64,000 bases of DNA from Tetraselmis striata (Eukaryota; Chlorophyta; Chlorodendrophyceae; Chlorodendrales; Chlorodendraceae): contig VCJN01001970.1 in NCBI GenBank assembly GCA_006384855.1, positions 299,616 through 363,615 on the forward strand, read 5' to 3'. The number at the start of each line of letters is the position of its first letter. The stretch's first letter is position 1. A program made the translations under genes and the position numbers. Shown one piece after another: positions 9,860-21,059 of this stretch. A model generated the notes under the pieces. That model saw only the letters and a list, made by a program, of their open reading frames with translations, was not told the DNA's origin and did no database searches.

Positions 9860-12409
9860 TCCACCGGGACTGCGAAAGCCTGACCCCGTCCTCACGGCCT
9901 TCCTCGCAATCGGCTTCGTCCGCGTGCTTTAACGGTGTTGTTGCCGCTTGCGCCCCCCGTCGGCGCTTCCGGCGTTGAGTGGAGGTGTTGATGGTGATGG
10001 GGTTGTACGTCAAGAGCCGAAGCTCCTCTTGAAGGTAGGCGTACCAGCGCGCCATGCCTTGGCATGTTTGGTCCAACCTAGGGAGGGAACGCATACGAAG
10101 TGCCAACATGGGACCATATCGGCGTCAAGACATCCGCAAGTATCAAGGCGGCTAGCCAAATGTCACGCTCCGTGGTAGACTCGGGCCAAAACGCCGGGAA
10201 GGGAGAGCGATCCCTCGTCACCAATTTAAGGTGCGAAGCAAATTCCTCCTCCCATTCTCGCTTCTCATCCGGGGAGAAGTGCCACCTGTCTGCAGCCTTC
10301 CAAATCGCTTTCTCCATCTCAACAAAAGCCTTGCCCGGGTCAGCCTTGAAGTGAGAGAGGGGGCGAGAAGCAAGCTACGCCGGGGTGCCGTCGGGGACGC
10401 CGCGAAGGATGAACTCCATGCTCCGCGGTATCTATCGGACCAACGACTGTAAAACAATGCGTTGCGTACATCTCCGACCACTGCATCCGACTGCATGATG
10501 ACGAACTGGTTAGAAGCCACCGTGTCCAGCATTTGAAATTGAAATTGAAATTGAAATTGACTACAACTGCTAGTCTGCTGCATCCACTGGCCCAGACTGA
10601 GTTGTTCTTAGGACCTGCTATCTCTGACCATGATAGGGAGCACTATGTGTAATTACAGCTCAAGCTAACGGCCTTCCTCCCGTGTGCCCAAGCCCCTCCT
10701 CCTTCCAGCTTCAGCATTTGACCTTGTCACGGAAGACAATTGCCAAGCCTAGTCTTGATGTCGAGCACTCCCTCAAGCTCCATGAAGTTGCAAGTCGGTG
10801 TGAAGGCTTGACGAAGCTCGTGCAAAAGGTGAGCCTCGTGAATAATGCGGCGTGGTCGTCAAGCCTCACGGAGAATTTCGAGAAGACATGGTCCACGCGT
10901 CCGTGGGTGTGCCTGGAAATTTTTCGTGCAATATAGGAAGAAAACACCCACATGGCAACTCGTGGACACGTCAACATAGTGTTTAGTTTGGGGGCCGGTG
11001 GGGGGGGGGGGGGGGGGCTTACCCTACATGAAGGCAAGAAAGACGGACTTCTTTGCAAATCCCATGCGCACCATCCGTTGGCAAAAGCAAATTACATACT
11101 TGTTCTGCTTATTGTTCTCCCGGCATGTGTTTTCGAGCTGGAACCACACAGTGATGTTCAATGCGTCGCCACGCGCCTCTCGATCCCCTTCTCGACAGTC
11201 TTATACATGACGGTGATGCCGTTGCTACAGTCATGAGGGAAGCAGTTGGAAAAGTAATACACATCATCCGGCTGGCTCCCGATGTACTTGACGCGTGTCA
11301 AAAGACATTTCAGGAGGTTATCCTTCTCCACATCCTTGTCCCATGGCACAAGATGAAGGAAACGGGTTTCGTCTTGATCCATGCCATCGATCTCGCGAAT
11401 AAAGAGGTCTCTGTTTTGGCGGAAGTATTGCAAGGCCACTACTTCGAGGAAACGCCCCTCGTGCATGACCCTTTCCAAGTGTTGCTCTTGCACGAGCTCA
11501 GCGACGGCTCTATCGACGGTTGCGACATCGATCCCATATAGGTTAGTGACCGCATTTCGAGCTAGAACGTTTGCTTAACCAGCCAACACACATGGAATGA
11601 GGATTGTCGCCGTCCCACACAAAATCTTGGCGGAAGTGGCAGACACGCTGCATTTGGTGAAACGCTTGGTCTTCGGAACCTTCACATGCGGAACGAACTG
11701 AAGCCACGCTCGGCAGAAGGATAAAATTGATGCGGGCTTCCCTAAATCAAATCGGTGCTAGCGTGCAATGTTAGTCGGTTGCCGACGGAAGCAAAATGCC
11801 CACTGCAAGTTACGGGCCCAATGAGAGAGGGAAATGAAGCACTCACTATTTTGCTCCTGCTTGCAGTCGGCAACATACAATCTGTACTCGGTACCCCCTC
11901 ATCTAGCATGGAAAATGGCATTGCACTTGTCCGCCATACGGGTTAGGAACATGCTCACGCTTGCCAATAGCGTCGGACAAGTAGAGGTGAATCCATGCCC
12001 TTGCATGGCTGCGAGGATAAATCTTGGGAGCCTTGGCCCGCTCGAATGGAAGTGTATCATCCATGTATTTGCGTTGAATCTCTGAGAGCCTACGCTCGCA
12101 AACGTGATGAATGAACCTCCACGCCTCACGGCAAGTCTGGAAAAGGATACAAATCAATGCAAATATGTCGTCGGCATCTAAATACGATTTCTGAGGATAT
12201 TATATGGCATAGGTGGTGTGGTGTGCAACACGCCATGAGTCCATCCACAGGATGGGCGTATCTCGATTGCGCGCGAAATCTTCATTGGTGAGAAAAACAT
12301 TGCGAATTAATAGGACAAGGCGGCGCGCGAGAGGCAGGAGCAGGAACGCCGCGAGGCGGACGCCAAGAACCGCGACACGAACGGCGGCAAAACCGGCGAC
12401 ACGACACAC
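9860..12409 (-). pseudogene. Decayed DDE-type transposase (DUF7869-like)
   Basis: Minus-strand pieces in several frames follow the order of a large transposase-like family of algae and marine invertebrates. They are: a Leu/Trp-rich N-part (12409-11903); FVPHVKVPKTKRFTKCS, a zinc-type Cys segment (about 11700); IDGMDQDETRFLH (about 11390); VYYFSNCFPHD (about 11230); QLENTCRENNKQNKYV, where the family has a catalytic Asp-Asn (about 11110); HTHGRVDHVFSKFS, the family's GHTH..D motif (about 10886-10911); then C-terminal Trp-rich parts to 9860. At least two in-frame stops (after ATYAI and after CVLAG) and several frameshifts kill it. A G18 run (11000-11017) and a small retroposon (10533-10720) interrupt it. 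Family assignment rests on motif order from memory. Confidence 0.6.
10533..10720 (-). mobile_element. Small retroposon (repeat X), copy 1
   Basis: About 180 bp that match 63275-63455 in opposite orientation, ending in a (CAATTT)n tail. It is flanked by CAAATGCTG on both sides (near 10711-10720 and 10524-10534), a likely 9-10 bp target-site duplication, and it sits within the transposase pseudogene. No Pol III boxes are clear. Confidence 0.65.
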
Positions 12410-12469
12410 AACTGACGGTGTGGCGCGCCGCGCCGACAGTTGCTGCCCCGACTCCGACTATGTGCGTCA

Positions 12470-13400
12470 CCGCGTAAGGCGGAGTTGGCGGCACTGGCAA
12501 GCGGACGAGCGGATACAGGATGGCGTACGCGTGCCTTTCCGCTACAACCGGCCACCTCCAAGCTTCAACCAAGGCGTCTCTTTCACCGACGCGACCCCTG
12601 CTCAATTCAAGTTCATTACCGCCGAACTAAGACGCTTTACAGCGGCCGGCGCGTAGGAGAAGTCGTCGTGCCCGTGGTGGGTGTCCCGGGCGTTCTTCGT
12701 TCCGAAGCCCGGCGACGACCAGTGGCGTTTCATCATAAACCTCCGCGTACTCAACACCTTTTGCGCACGTACGCGACTATGAATGGGGGCACTCATGGGC
12801 GTCCGACACCTGACCGCGAAAGGGGACTACATGTTTTCGTTCGACCTTCAAGACGGCTTCTATGCCTTGGGCATCTCGCCCTCCGACCGCGACTACTTCA
12901 CGGTCAACATCCGCGGGGCCCTCTACCGGCTGGGCGGCCTCCCCACGGGCTGGCCGCTCAGCCCTTACTACTTCACGACGTTCATGATGACGTTCGTCAA
13001 GCACCTACGAGGCGGTGTGCAGCGTCCTTGCGGGCCTCACCTCCCGCTCTCCGGAGATGATGGCGGAACTACGCAAGCTATGGTAGCTGCTGGACAACAA
13101 CGGCGTACACATCAGTGCCCGCTACATTCGATTCGCCGCGAACGCGTGGGCGGATCGACTGAGCCGACACCTCGAGAGCGACGACTAGCAACTCGACCCC
13201 CGTCCTATTCGCAGAGCTGGAGGCCATGTGGGTGCACACTCCGTCGATCGGTTCGCGTCGGCCCTGAACGCGATGCTACCACGCTACAACGCTGCGTGGT
13301 TGGACCCCGGCCGCGAGGCGGTGGATTCCCTGCACCTATCCGATGCGGATTGGTGTCGCGAGAACAAATACTGCAACCCCCCCCCCCCCCCCCCCAGCCG
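12470..13400 (+). pseudogene. DIRS-A reverse transcriptase and RNase H
   Basis: One frame reads from about 12470 to 13018 with in-frame stops at 12654 and near 12779. It shows AFFVPKPGDDQWRFIINLR, FSFDLQDGFYALGIS and LPTGWPLSPYYFT. After FVKHLRG the expected Y-x-D-D palm motif is absent: the sequence jumps to the RNase H end (ISARYIRFAANAWADRLSR) and to IDRFASALNAMLPRYN, a segment typical of DIRS pol. About 200 residues therefore look deleted. A C18 run at 13377-13394 lies in the PP-rich linker. Confidence 0.82.
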
Positions 13401-13689
13401 CTTCTGCCGGACATGGTGAAGAAAGCTGCGCCAAAGCGGCGCGGCCGCTACCGGGCACTTAGCGACGAGTTGGCGGTGGCGGAGCGCGTGGTACTGCCTC
13501 GCCGCGATCTTTTCCGGCCGTGGCGGAGGGCAGTGCGCGATATGCCCGGAGCGCCTCGCTGGGCAGTGAGTATCTTCCCTGTGCCATTCCGCCGTGGCTG
13601 CACCTGCGCCGCGGATCGATGAATGCAACCTTGGCGCTGTTTCCTGTACGAGGTGCTACGCATGTCGTCAGGCCCCCGCGTGCGCCACG

Positions 13690-14889
13690 CGTGCCATAGG
13701 CAAAATATTTGTTGAACATTCAGACGAGCGGCACGAACCCGTGGGCAGCTCCGATGCGTCCGTACATGCGTTTAGTACTACGCAAAGACAAGCTCGGCGA
13801 AACGGCGCTGCATTTGTACGCGTCGGCGCAGGCAGAGACTGCCGCCAGTACGTACGGTAGTGCCATCCAACCGTTCCTACAGTTCTGCACTGAGCAGGGT
13901 GTGCCTGCCCTGGATGCCACGGCGGCAACTGTCGCGCGCTTCATTGCGTGGCAGGGTTTGCGGGGGACTGTCAAGGCAGCCAGATTGCAGCCTTACCTTT
14001 TCCGCGATCAACGGTTTATACTACGACCATGGCGCGGAGCCGGTGGCGCAAGGCGACCTCATCGGCAAGATGAGAAAGGGCCTCGCGACATCGCAGGTTG
14101 AGCCAGACCCGCCAGGGGTCCGCACCGACGTGCCCGCCCGGTTGATCACTCGGACATTGCGGCTGGCGGAGACCCTGCGTCGTGAGGAACTCGGACCCGC
14201 ATGGACGCGCGACCAACATCCTCGTATCCTCTTGCTCCTCGCTGCGAGGGCACTCGTTGCCATGTATGTGTTCTACTAGGCCGGCGTAGTTTGCCAAACG
14301 GGCGATTTGGCGGTTGCTGCAGATGGTGCAATCCTACTGTACCATCGGGGCCGAGAAGACGAAAGAGGGCAACACCGCCGTGACCGCCGGATTCCGGCGC
14401 GCGCGCATCCCCGGATTGCGGCCCTGCTGCTCTATTTTGATGCCGCACGCACGCGCAGTTTACTGCGGTCAGCGCGGACTGCCAACAGCCCGTTGGGCAG
14501 TGACCCACGACGAGCCGGCGGCATCGTCGTGGACATCGGCAACCGTTACATACTGGTTGCGGCTAGTGGCACATATGTTGGAGGAGCACCCGCCTCCCGG
14601 GTTTGTGTGGACATCACACTCTCTCCGCAAAGGCGCGGCCACTGCGGCGTACGCCATCGGCGTGGTGCTCCAGAAGATCAAGCACTTTGGCGGTTGGACG
14701 CAGTTGTCCACCGTCGTGCTCGACAACATCAATCCCACGGCGCTGCCGTGTGCGGTATCGTGGCAGCTTTTCGGCTGGCTTACCCCTTGGGGTGGGCCGC
14801 CAGCGACAGGCTGCCCGCCCATGGGCGGCATGACGGCAAATGCGGCCCCACAAATACAATGGTTGAATGGTCATATTGGTAATACATAG
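13690..14889 (+). pseudogene. DIRS-A tyrosine recombinase, active-site Tyr lost
   Basis: The N-terminal SAM-like domain is at about 13805-13990 (TYGSAIQPFLQFCTEQG, TVARFIAWQG). The middle continues in another frame (LSAINGLYYDHG ...) to a TAG at 14277, and the C-terminal domain is in a third frame (about 14345-14889). The H-x-x-R box HSLRKGAATAA is at about 14615 and IKHFGGWTQ follows. At the position of the nucleophilic Tyr (DYIDPT in the family) the sequence reads DNINPT: codon AAC at 14725-14727. The protein would be catalytically dead even without the frameshifts. Confidence 0.82.
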
Positions 14890-14890
14890 G

Positions 14891-16582
14891 TTTGATTGTA
14901 CCGGGCTATTATGTCACCAAGACTGGTAACGTTAAGATTCTAGTTCGAATGTTAGCTACATGTACTCGCAATACGCGTACCGCTTGAACTTCCTGATGTC
15001 CATCGGCGCTAGCGACAGCATGCGACAACCCCGCTACATGACTCACCCGCACCACGAGGGGAGCAGTCCACCTTCTGCTTTTGCGCCAGCTGACCAGCTA
15101 CCGCAACCCACCCACCCCGCTATGCTACCCTTTTCAATGCGGACAGCGCGCCCCGTGGGCCAACTCACACCCAAAAATATAACAGATTCACATCTTTGGC
15201 AAATGCCGCCCAACGATAGTTAGATCATCATATATACGCGTTTCCAGTACATTGTGATGTACACCGGCGCCTCGCCGGCTGCGCCGCCGCCATCGGGACC
15301 CAAACTGCTGACCGAGGGTTGCTGACACGCTGCTGACGAGTGCGGGCGGGGGACTCTAGTCGGGCTTGTCCTTGGGGCTTATCCGCAAGCCTTGTTATCG
15401 AACGCCTAATCCGAACGGCCTATCCATATAAGCCGTATGGATAAGCGCTTAAAAGTAAGACTTACATGTGGCTTATGTATGTCAAGCCGACACCGCCAGC
15501 GGCCTCATGTGTGCAAATAGACACTCAATCTGGGTGTCTACAATCTTGCAATGAAGAGCCACCCATGAATACATGTGTAACAGTTTGTCACCAAAATTAG
15601 TTTCTGAGCATCTGCATATCACTCACGTCTTCACTTCATGTTTTGGGCTGCATGACAAACATGATGGCTTCGGAGCTTGTCTAGGAGACTTACTCAATAT
15701 TATCCTTACAACATCGCTTTTATCATCATGATCCATGTTTTGTCGCATGGAATCATTTCAAAGCTAGAACTATTCAATTACATAGCCATAAACCATAGCG
15801 CCTACTACTTGAGTACCAAGAAATATTCAAGTACCCCTAGATAGAGCACACAAGGTCATAAGAATTCCATTTGATTTTAAACCAACTTTGAAGGTTAATG
15901 AGTTATTCACACTCGGCAAGAAGGCCACAATTATCAAAGTGCCCACGCAAATACGTCTTGCCCCTGGAAACAAAGTTCCTGGGGCCCGTATATATCGCTT
16001 AACACACCGCAACCGTGCATCTGGTGACCAACTAACATCTGTTTTGAACATATATTTTCGTAGTGATGTTCGTAACACGCGCGGCGGCGCTCTCAGACAA
16101 GGTTGCACGTACAGCCTCGCTCCCCACAACCGCCCTTTCCGTGCATCTTGCTTGGCCGGCCTCCCAAGCCAACTTCACCACTAGACTGATGCTCGCCCGG
16201 TCGTGTGTTTCGAGGCAAGATTATTCCCTATCCGTCGTGATGTGCCCCCTCTTGCCCTTTCATACGCCGGATGTGATGCGGCGCGGGCGTTCCCTATTCG
16301 TACGTACGAGTCCCTGTGTCCCGCCTCGCTGCGTTGCTGCAATCCGCGCCACACCGCCGTGCATATTTGCTGGCACCATCATCCGTTCAACCTCAACATC
16401 AGCAATACAATACAAGACCTGCGGAGGCCCTCGCCCCTACATGCGTGCCTTCCGCGACCTCGGCCGGCAGTCCGAGACGCATGCTTGCCTATACTTACAT
16501 CACCCCCCTGCCGCTCCGCGGACCGCGTGTGCCTGCCAAAACCATACGCGTGGCCGTTTGAAGTAATCTAAAAACCCGGTAG
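14891..16582. other. No gene recognised
   Basis: About 1.7 kb with short overlapping frames in GC-rich parts and no consistent coding signal. A short inverted pair TATCCATA/TATGGATA lies near 15420-15450. It may include decayed ends of the DIRS element. Confidence 0.5.
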
Positions 16583-17952
16583 ATACACCCCTCCACATAA
16601 GTCCAGGTTTTGCATTTTCGATCGCAAAGCGCATGCATGGGCGAGGATAACGCCGGCTGCATGTGCATACATGCTAACTACAGTGGAAATAGTTCGGGCA
16701 AACGCCTATTGTGCGCTTTATACCCACCCGCGCGACAACACGACCATTTGTGGGCGCCCTTTCAAAAACGCGAAATCATTGCATGATGCGTTGGCTGGCG
16801 CTAGAAAATTGTTGGTTGCGCCAACCGTCCAAACCTATGGAAATAGCGGCACTCGTCGCACCAAACTCGGTGAATACGGGCCTTGGCATAAGTTGCACAC
16901 ACCGTGCGTGTAGGCCACTGAAAGCATGTCGCTATAGGCACGACGTGACAACCCAACGACAAGTTGGCCACTGTGGCGAGCAGTTTTGGGGTGAAAATGC
17001 TGCTGTTTCTGTGGCGAACGCACGTAGGAGAGGCGCTCGATGGCCCCCTTGGCGTAGGGCAATGCTCTACTATGGGGGCGCGTGGTGGGATGCCAGTTGC
17101 ACCGTTTCGTGGGCGGGGTGGCGCGGTAGGGCCATGGACTTTAATTAATATGAAATTCCTTGAAAAAAAATGCTGTGGAAAATGGCATTTTGGCTGGTAG
17201 ATGTGTGTATCGCTAGGAGGCGGCACATGCCAAGTGTTGGTGGTCCGTGGTCATCCACACACATAACGCTCTGGAGCAACCGAGTATGGGGCTCAGACAC
17301 GCACTTGGCGCAAAGCCACGCGCCCGACATGGGTGCATGGGCACATGAGACAGTGAGGGGCAACTTGGATGATCATCTTTGGGGATTTTTCCCAAGGCCC
17401 CCGAAAATTGATTTTTTGATTTTGAAAGATTGGGTTCGACGCGAATTTGAACGAGGAATTGCGTGGTATTTTTATAAAGTTTTTTCTGAGCAAACCTTGA
17501 GAAGTTATAGCGTTTTAAAGCCAAGGGGGTGTTGCTGAGCGTGGCCAACACTGATGCCATGTTAGTATCGCAACGCGACATGTACTAGCCGCCGCCCCCA
17601 CGGCTGCACCCCAACCAAATGCACCCGAGCCCCTCGCCAATGTGTTTCCTCACGCGTTCATGGCCATCCCACCATTTGGTTGTCTATTCACACGCGTCGG
17701 CGTGTGAGTGCTACCGACCCTTGTTTTGGTAGGTGCAGTTGCAGGCGACGCCCATCCTCGCACCAAGTGCAGCGTGACACCCTATTCAAAGGGTCTTTAA
17801 TAAGCTTCGGTTTGAGCCACTCGTCATGCAGGTCTTATAAACCCTCTGAGATTCCAGGGTTTCATCTCATATACCCTACGTTCAGGCACCCTAGACTTCT
17901 GAAGCCTTGAGACCGCCGAAAAGGGACCCCAAACTTATGTGGAGGGGTGTAT
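16583..17952. mobile_element. Non-autonomous DNA element with 20-bp inverted ends
   Basis: ATACACCCCTCCACATAAGT at 16583-16602 is exactly reverse-complementary to 17933-17952, bounding 1.37 kb. No transposase is encoded; interior frames are short and on both strands. No clear target duplication is seen. Superfamily unknown. Confidence 0.55.
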
Positions 17953-18355
17953 GATTACCTCTTCCCAACATGCTAATAACTGCCCTAGCGCTTCCGTACG
18001 GTTTCGCGGTCCCATCCTGTTATATTCCTGCCGGTACCGCTAGGTCGCTGTACAAGTTGCCCCACCGCCCGTGACGCTTCGCTTCTTGCCGGGAAGCTAC
18101 TTCAGGCAGCCACCACACTTTCCTGACCATCTCCCACCTCGCTGCCTCTGGGAGCGCTCTCCCGTCTCCGTTTCCGTGTTCAACACTCCCGCCTCCGATT
18201 TTCCCCCGCTTTCGTTCGCAGTGCCTTCTAGCCATAACAAAAGTGAACTCTTTCTGTGTAATTCTGCCTTCGGACCCTCTTCGGCAAGGTCAGGCGCGTG
18301 ACCGTTTGAACTGCTGATGAGGATGGTGACTGCCTGGGACCTGTACGCGCGTCCT

Positions 18356-18541
18356 TTTTGTTTTTTCGTCCCCGAGACAGGACTGGAACCAGTGAAACCC
18401 TTGCAGCGTCTCTGCGACGGCCCTTTAGGCAGCAATCCAGTTACGGAAAGCCCTGGGTAGGCGACGCTCCCTTATAGTCATCGAGCAAATTGCCGAAGCA
18501 TTCTGCAAGACTAATTGAAGGCCAGCGCCAGAATTTCCAAC
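18356..18541 (-). mobile_element. Short retroposon (repeat Z), full copy 1
   Basis: It matches 60283-60473 over nearly its whole length, and 22184-22255 over its tail. On the minus strand it ends in an A-rich tail (plus-strand CTTTTTGTTTTTT). It carries an ACTGG-CCAGT hairpin. The copy lies about 140 bp upstream of the TATA box at 18682. Confidence 0.7.
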
Positions 18542-18548
18542 ACTCATC

Positions 18549-18598
18549 GGCGATTCAGCGCGCGTCATATATGACGTCATTGTGCCCACTGAATCGCC
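18549..18598. promoter_or_regulatory. Nested palindromes upstream of the secreted-protein gene
   Basis: GGCGATTCAG (18549-18558) and CTGAATCGCC (18589-18598) form an exact inverted pair around GTCATATATGAC (18564-18575) and TGACGTCA (18572-18579), the latter a bZIP/CRE-type site. This is about 85-130 bp upstream of the TATA box. A regulatory role is inferred. Confidence 0.45.
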
Positions 18599-18681
18599 GC
18601 GTGCCCGTCTCAACCGACAACCGCCGGCCCGCGGCGGGCGATCGGGCGGGTGGGCAGATGACGAGCAGTGCGTTCTTCATC

Positions 18682-18688
18682 TATATAA
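18682..18688 (+). promoter_or_regulatory. TATA box
   Basis: TATATAA about 140 bp before the ATG at 18829, leaving room for a 5' leader of about 110 nt. Confidence 0.55.
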
Positions 18689-18828
18689 TCTTCATATCGA
18701 CGAGTCGAAGATGCGTCAGTGTCACACACCTAACCTCCATCTCACTATTTTCGGATAAACCTGCCTCGGCCTTTCACGCGTCACCGGGCTCGACCTTTCT
18801 CTCGAGCTCGCCTTTCCGACGTGACGAG

Positions 18829-19474
18829 ATGGCCCGTGCTGCTCAGCACCGCTCTCTAGTGGTTCTCCTCGTTCTGTTGGCCACGGTCGTTATTGCTGAA
18901 TCGTCGCTGGCGTCCTCCGCCCGCCGGTTGCTTCAGTCCTGTCGCAACACCCCGCGGTGTGGGTACTGGTGCGGCCCTTTCGGGCAGTGCGACCAGCCGT
19001 ACCCTGGCAACGGCTACCCGGGTAACGGCGGGGGCTACCCAGGCAACGGCGGTGGCTTCCCTGGACACGGCGGCGCCCCCCCCCGGCAGCGGTGGCGGTC
19101 AGCAGCAGTGCGTCGGCGGCTTGGAGTTCGGCCTGGAGAACTGCCTCTGCGATGGCGCCAGGGTCGGTATTCCTGCCGGCGAAGCCGCGTGTGGCCTCGT
19201 GATCTCGGAGTGCGTTGACTTCGCGGCCTTCGCCGCCCAGCAAGACAAAACACTGAACGCCATTCAGGAAGTATGCGACACCTTCGCCAAGGTCGGGTGC
19301 GCGAGCGCTGCCGATCAAGCCCTTGTCAGAAATCCTACGTGCGGCGACGCTGTGACCTTCGGCACAGCCAGGTGCCCCAGGGATCGCAACGGAAACAGCA
19401 GGGCCAAGTTCATTTTTGAAGAGAATGTAGCGAGAATGTGCAGCCCTCTTTGTCCCAACTGCGTTCGGGGCTGA
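18829..19474 (+). CDS. Secreted Cys- and Gly-rich protein (one frameshift)
   Basis: The ATG at 18829 opens a clear signal peptide (basic start, then LVVLLVLLATVVIA, Ala-Ser cleavage region). A Cys-rich stretch follows (CRNTPRCGYWCGPFGQC), then Pro-Gly-Asn-Gly-Gly repeats that end at a C9 run near 19077-19085. In the signal-peptide frame the run leads to a stop at 19216. In the +1 frame the protein continues with a compact Cys-rich domain of about 125 residues (about 11 Cys) to TGA at 19472-19474. One indel in the C run, real or an assembly error, explains this. A TGTAA at 19565-19569 follows the stop by about 90 nt. It probably acts in the wall or extracellular space; I do not recognise the Cys-rich domain. 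TATA and palindromes lie upstream. Confidence 0.65.
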
Positions 19475-19499
19475 GAATAGTTGTCTGGTGAAGCCAAGC

Positions 19500-20414
19500 T
19501 TGACTGCTTAAATGCCGCCTAGCTTCTTTGCCTACAAAAGCGCACATCTGTTCCTTCTTGGCCATGTAAACAACTCACATTAACACATTAACAATCAACT
19601 GCTGCGGTCTCTACCCTGCTCTGCCTGTTTGAGCATCACCGCCATCGCAAATAGCAATGAGTTTCAAATGCACAATATTGAACAAGTGTGCTTTGATAGC
19701 AATACCAGTATGCATCTTTTGCTGTCTTTTTGAAAAAATATTCACTGGCCTGCCCCAGTCTCCAAATCTGCAGTCATTTAAATACAGGCTTGTTTGACAA
19801 AGAGTGAATGTGGACCACATGACTTGATGTCAACACAATGGGGGCTTACGAGATAATCGCCGCGCTTCCTCCTTTCATTGCCTTTTATCCTTCAACATCC
19901 AACCCCCCAGGCCACATGCTACATACATACATGTAAACACATACATGTATGCATAAATTGGTGCCTGGGAGGCCATGAAAACTCGGTGAATAAGAACCTG
20001 CCCTGCCTGGCAGGGGTCGATTTTGCAGACGGAACTACAGCAAGACTATTGCGGATTGTTATGGGTCTCTAGCAAGCCCAATCTAAACTTAAAATAAGGC
20101 ATCATACATACCTGAGTCGGCACGCGTTTTTTTAATACTCAGACATTCTTCTCGCGAGTCCGCACCCGCATACATTATGTTTGTATATGATCCAGTACCA
20201 GTCAGAGAGTCCCTCATTACACACGTCCTATCCGGGATTCATCATGCATAATGGGCCATGAGAACATACAGTCTCGGTGAGATTTTGGCAGAACACTGTG
20301 TTCGATATAATGGTGCTATGTACAGTACATGATAACATCAATACTATGAAATTAAGTAGCGCTATCAGCTCGCCGGGCGCGTCTCTTCTACCGCAATCTT
20401 CCTCGTTTTGTCGG
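19500..20414. other. Intergenic, no gene recognised
   Basis: AT-rich sequence with only short frames. It may include the 3' untranslated parts of the two flanking genes. Confidence 0.5.
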
Positions 20415-21058
20415 TTAGCTTATTATGCATGATTGCACCATCCCGAGCGGCCACACCGTAGGGTCTGTCACTATTAATTTCCAGCTGTCCTGAATGCTAA
20501 ACCTCTCCAGGACTTCACGGATTGCGCGGTGATAGGTCACGTTGGGGCTGCCTGTGGGTTGCCTATGAATAATCGATGAAGACAGCGTGCGCATTAGAAG
20601 GCATACATACTCCGTCTGGGTCACATGTTGCGCCAAGCCAGCCAAGCTGCCGGCAAGCAATGTGATGGTCGATTGAGTGGACGCGGAGGTCCCTGCGCAG
20701 TTTCATAATTTCTAGTTAGAGATGTGGCACCTCCAGATGTCATGTCGCGTGACTTGCCGGCTTGCCATGAGTTCATGACTCAAAGTACTCACACCAACCT
20801 ACGTATAGTGCATGGGAAAAGCCGGAACCGGGATGATTTAGAGGGACTAACAAACAAACAATGCACGCACCAGTGCAAGTGGTGTGTACCACCCGTTTGG
20901 CACGAGAAGGGACACGGCCAGATACAAACAAACACCTGCGTTGCGGACATGCACTTCCAGGCTCCACAGTGCGAAGTACTGGAGTAGCATATGTGTGAGT
21001 AGCCTGACAAGGTCAGCACGAGGAAAGGGTTGGCCGCCAGTCATCTGCAGCATGTCCT
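20415..21058 (-). CDS. Unknown gene, last two exons (minus strand)
   Basis: The last exon is 20692 down to 20415 (TAA stop) and the exon before it is 21058 down to 20936. The intron between starts GTGTTTG and ends CTGCGCAG on the minus strand, and joins two frames exactly (codon split 1+2). The joined segment encodes about 132 residues with long amphipathic stretches such as LVRLLTHMLLQYFALWSLEVHVRNAG and YHRAIREVLERFSIQDSWKLIV, which look like an alpha-helical protein. The acceptor at 21059-21060 is TGTAG; earlier exons were not found. I do not recognise the family. The clean junction and protein-like composition support a real host gene. Confidence 0.5.
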
Positions 21059-21059
21059 C

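Larger units (their letters stand above)
12410..14890 (+). mobile_element. DIRS-type retrotransposon A, broken
   Basis: The plus strand carries, in order, RT, the DIRS-specific RNase H/linker segment and a tyrosine recombinase, the hallmark set of DIRS elements. The ends are not resolved: neither inverted nor split direct repeats are evident. It lies head to head with the transposase pseudogene. Confidence 0.85.

Noticed and set aside
18356-18541. A tRNA-derived SINE on the basis of GGTTCCAGTCC
   Set aside because: That word is the top of an ACTGG/CCAGT hairpin; other copies read GGTGCCAGTCC and no A box or clover-leaf is found.
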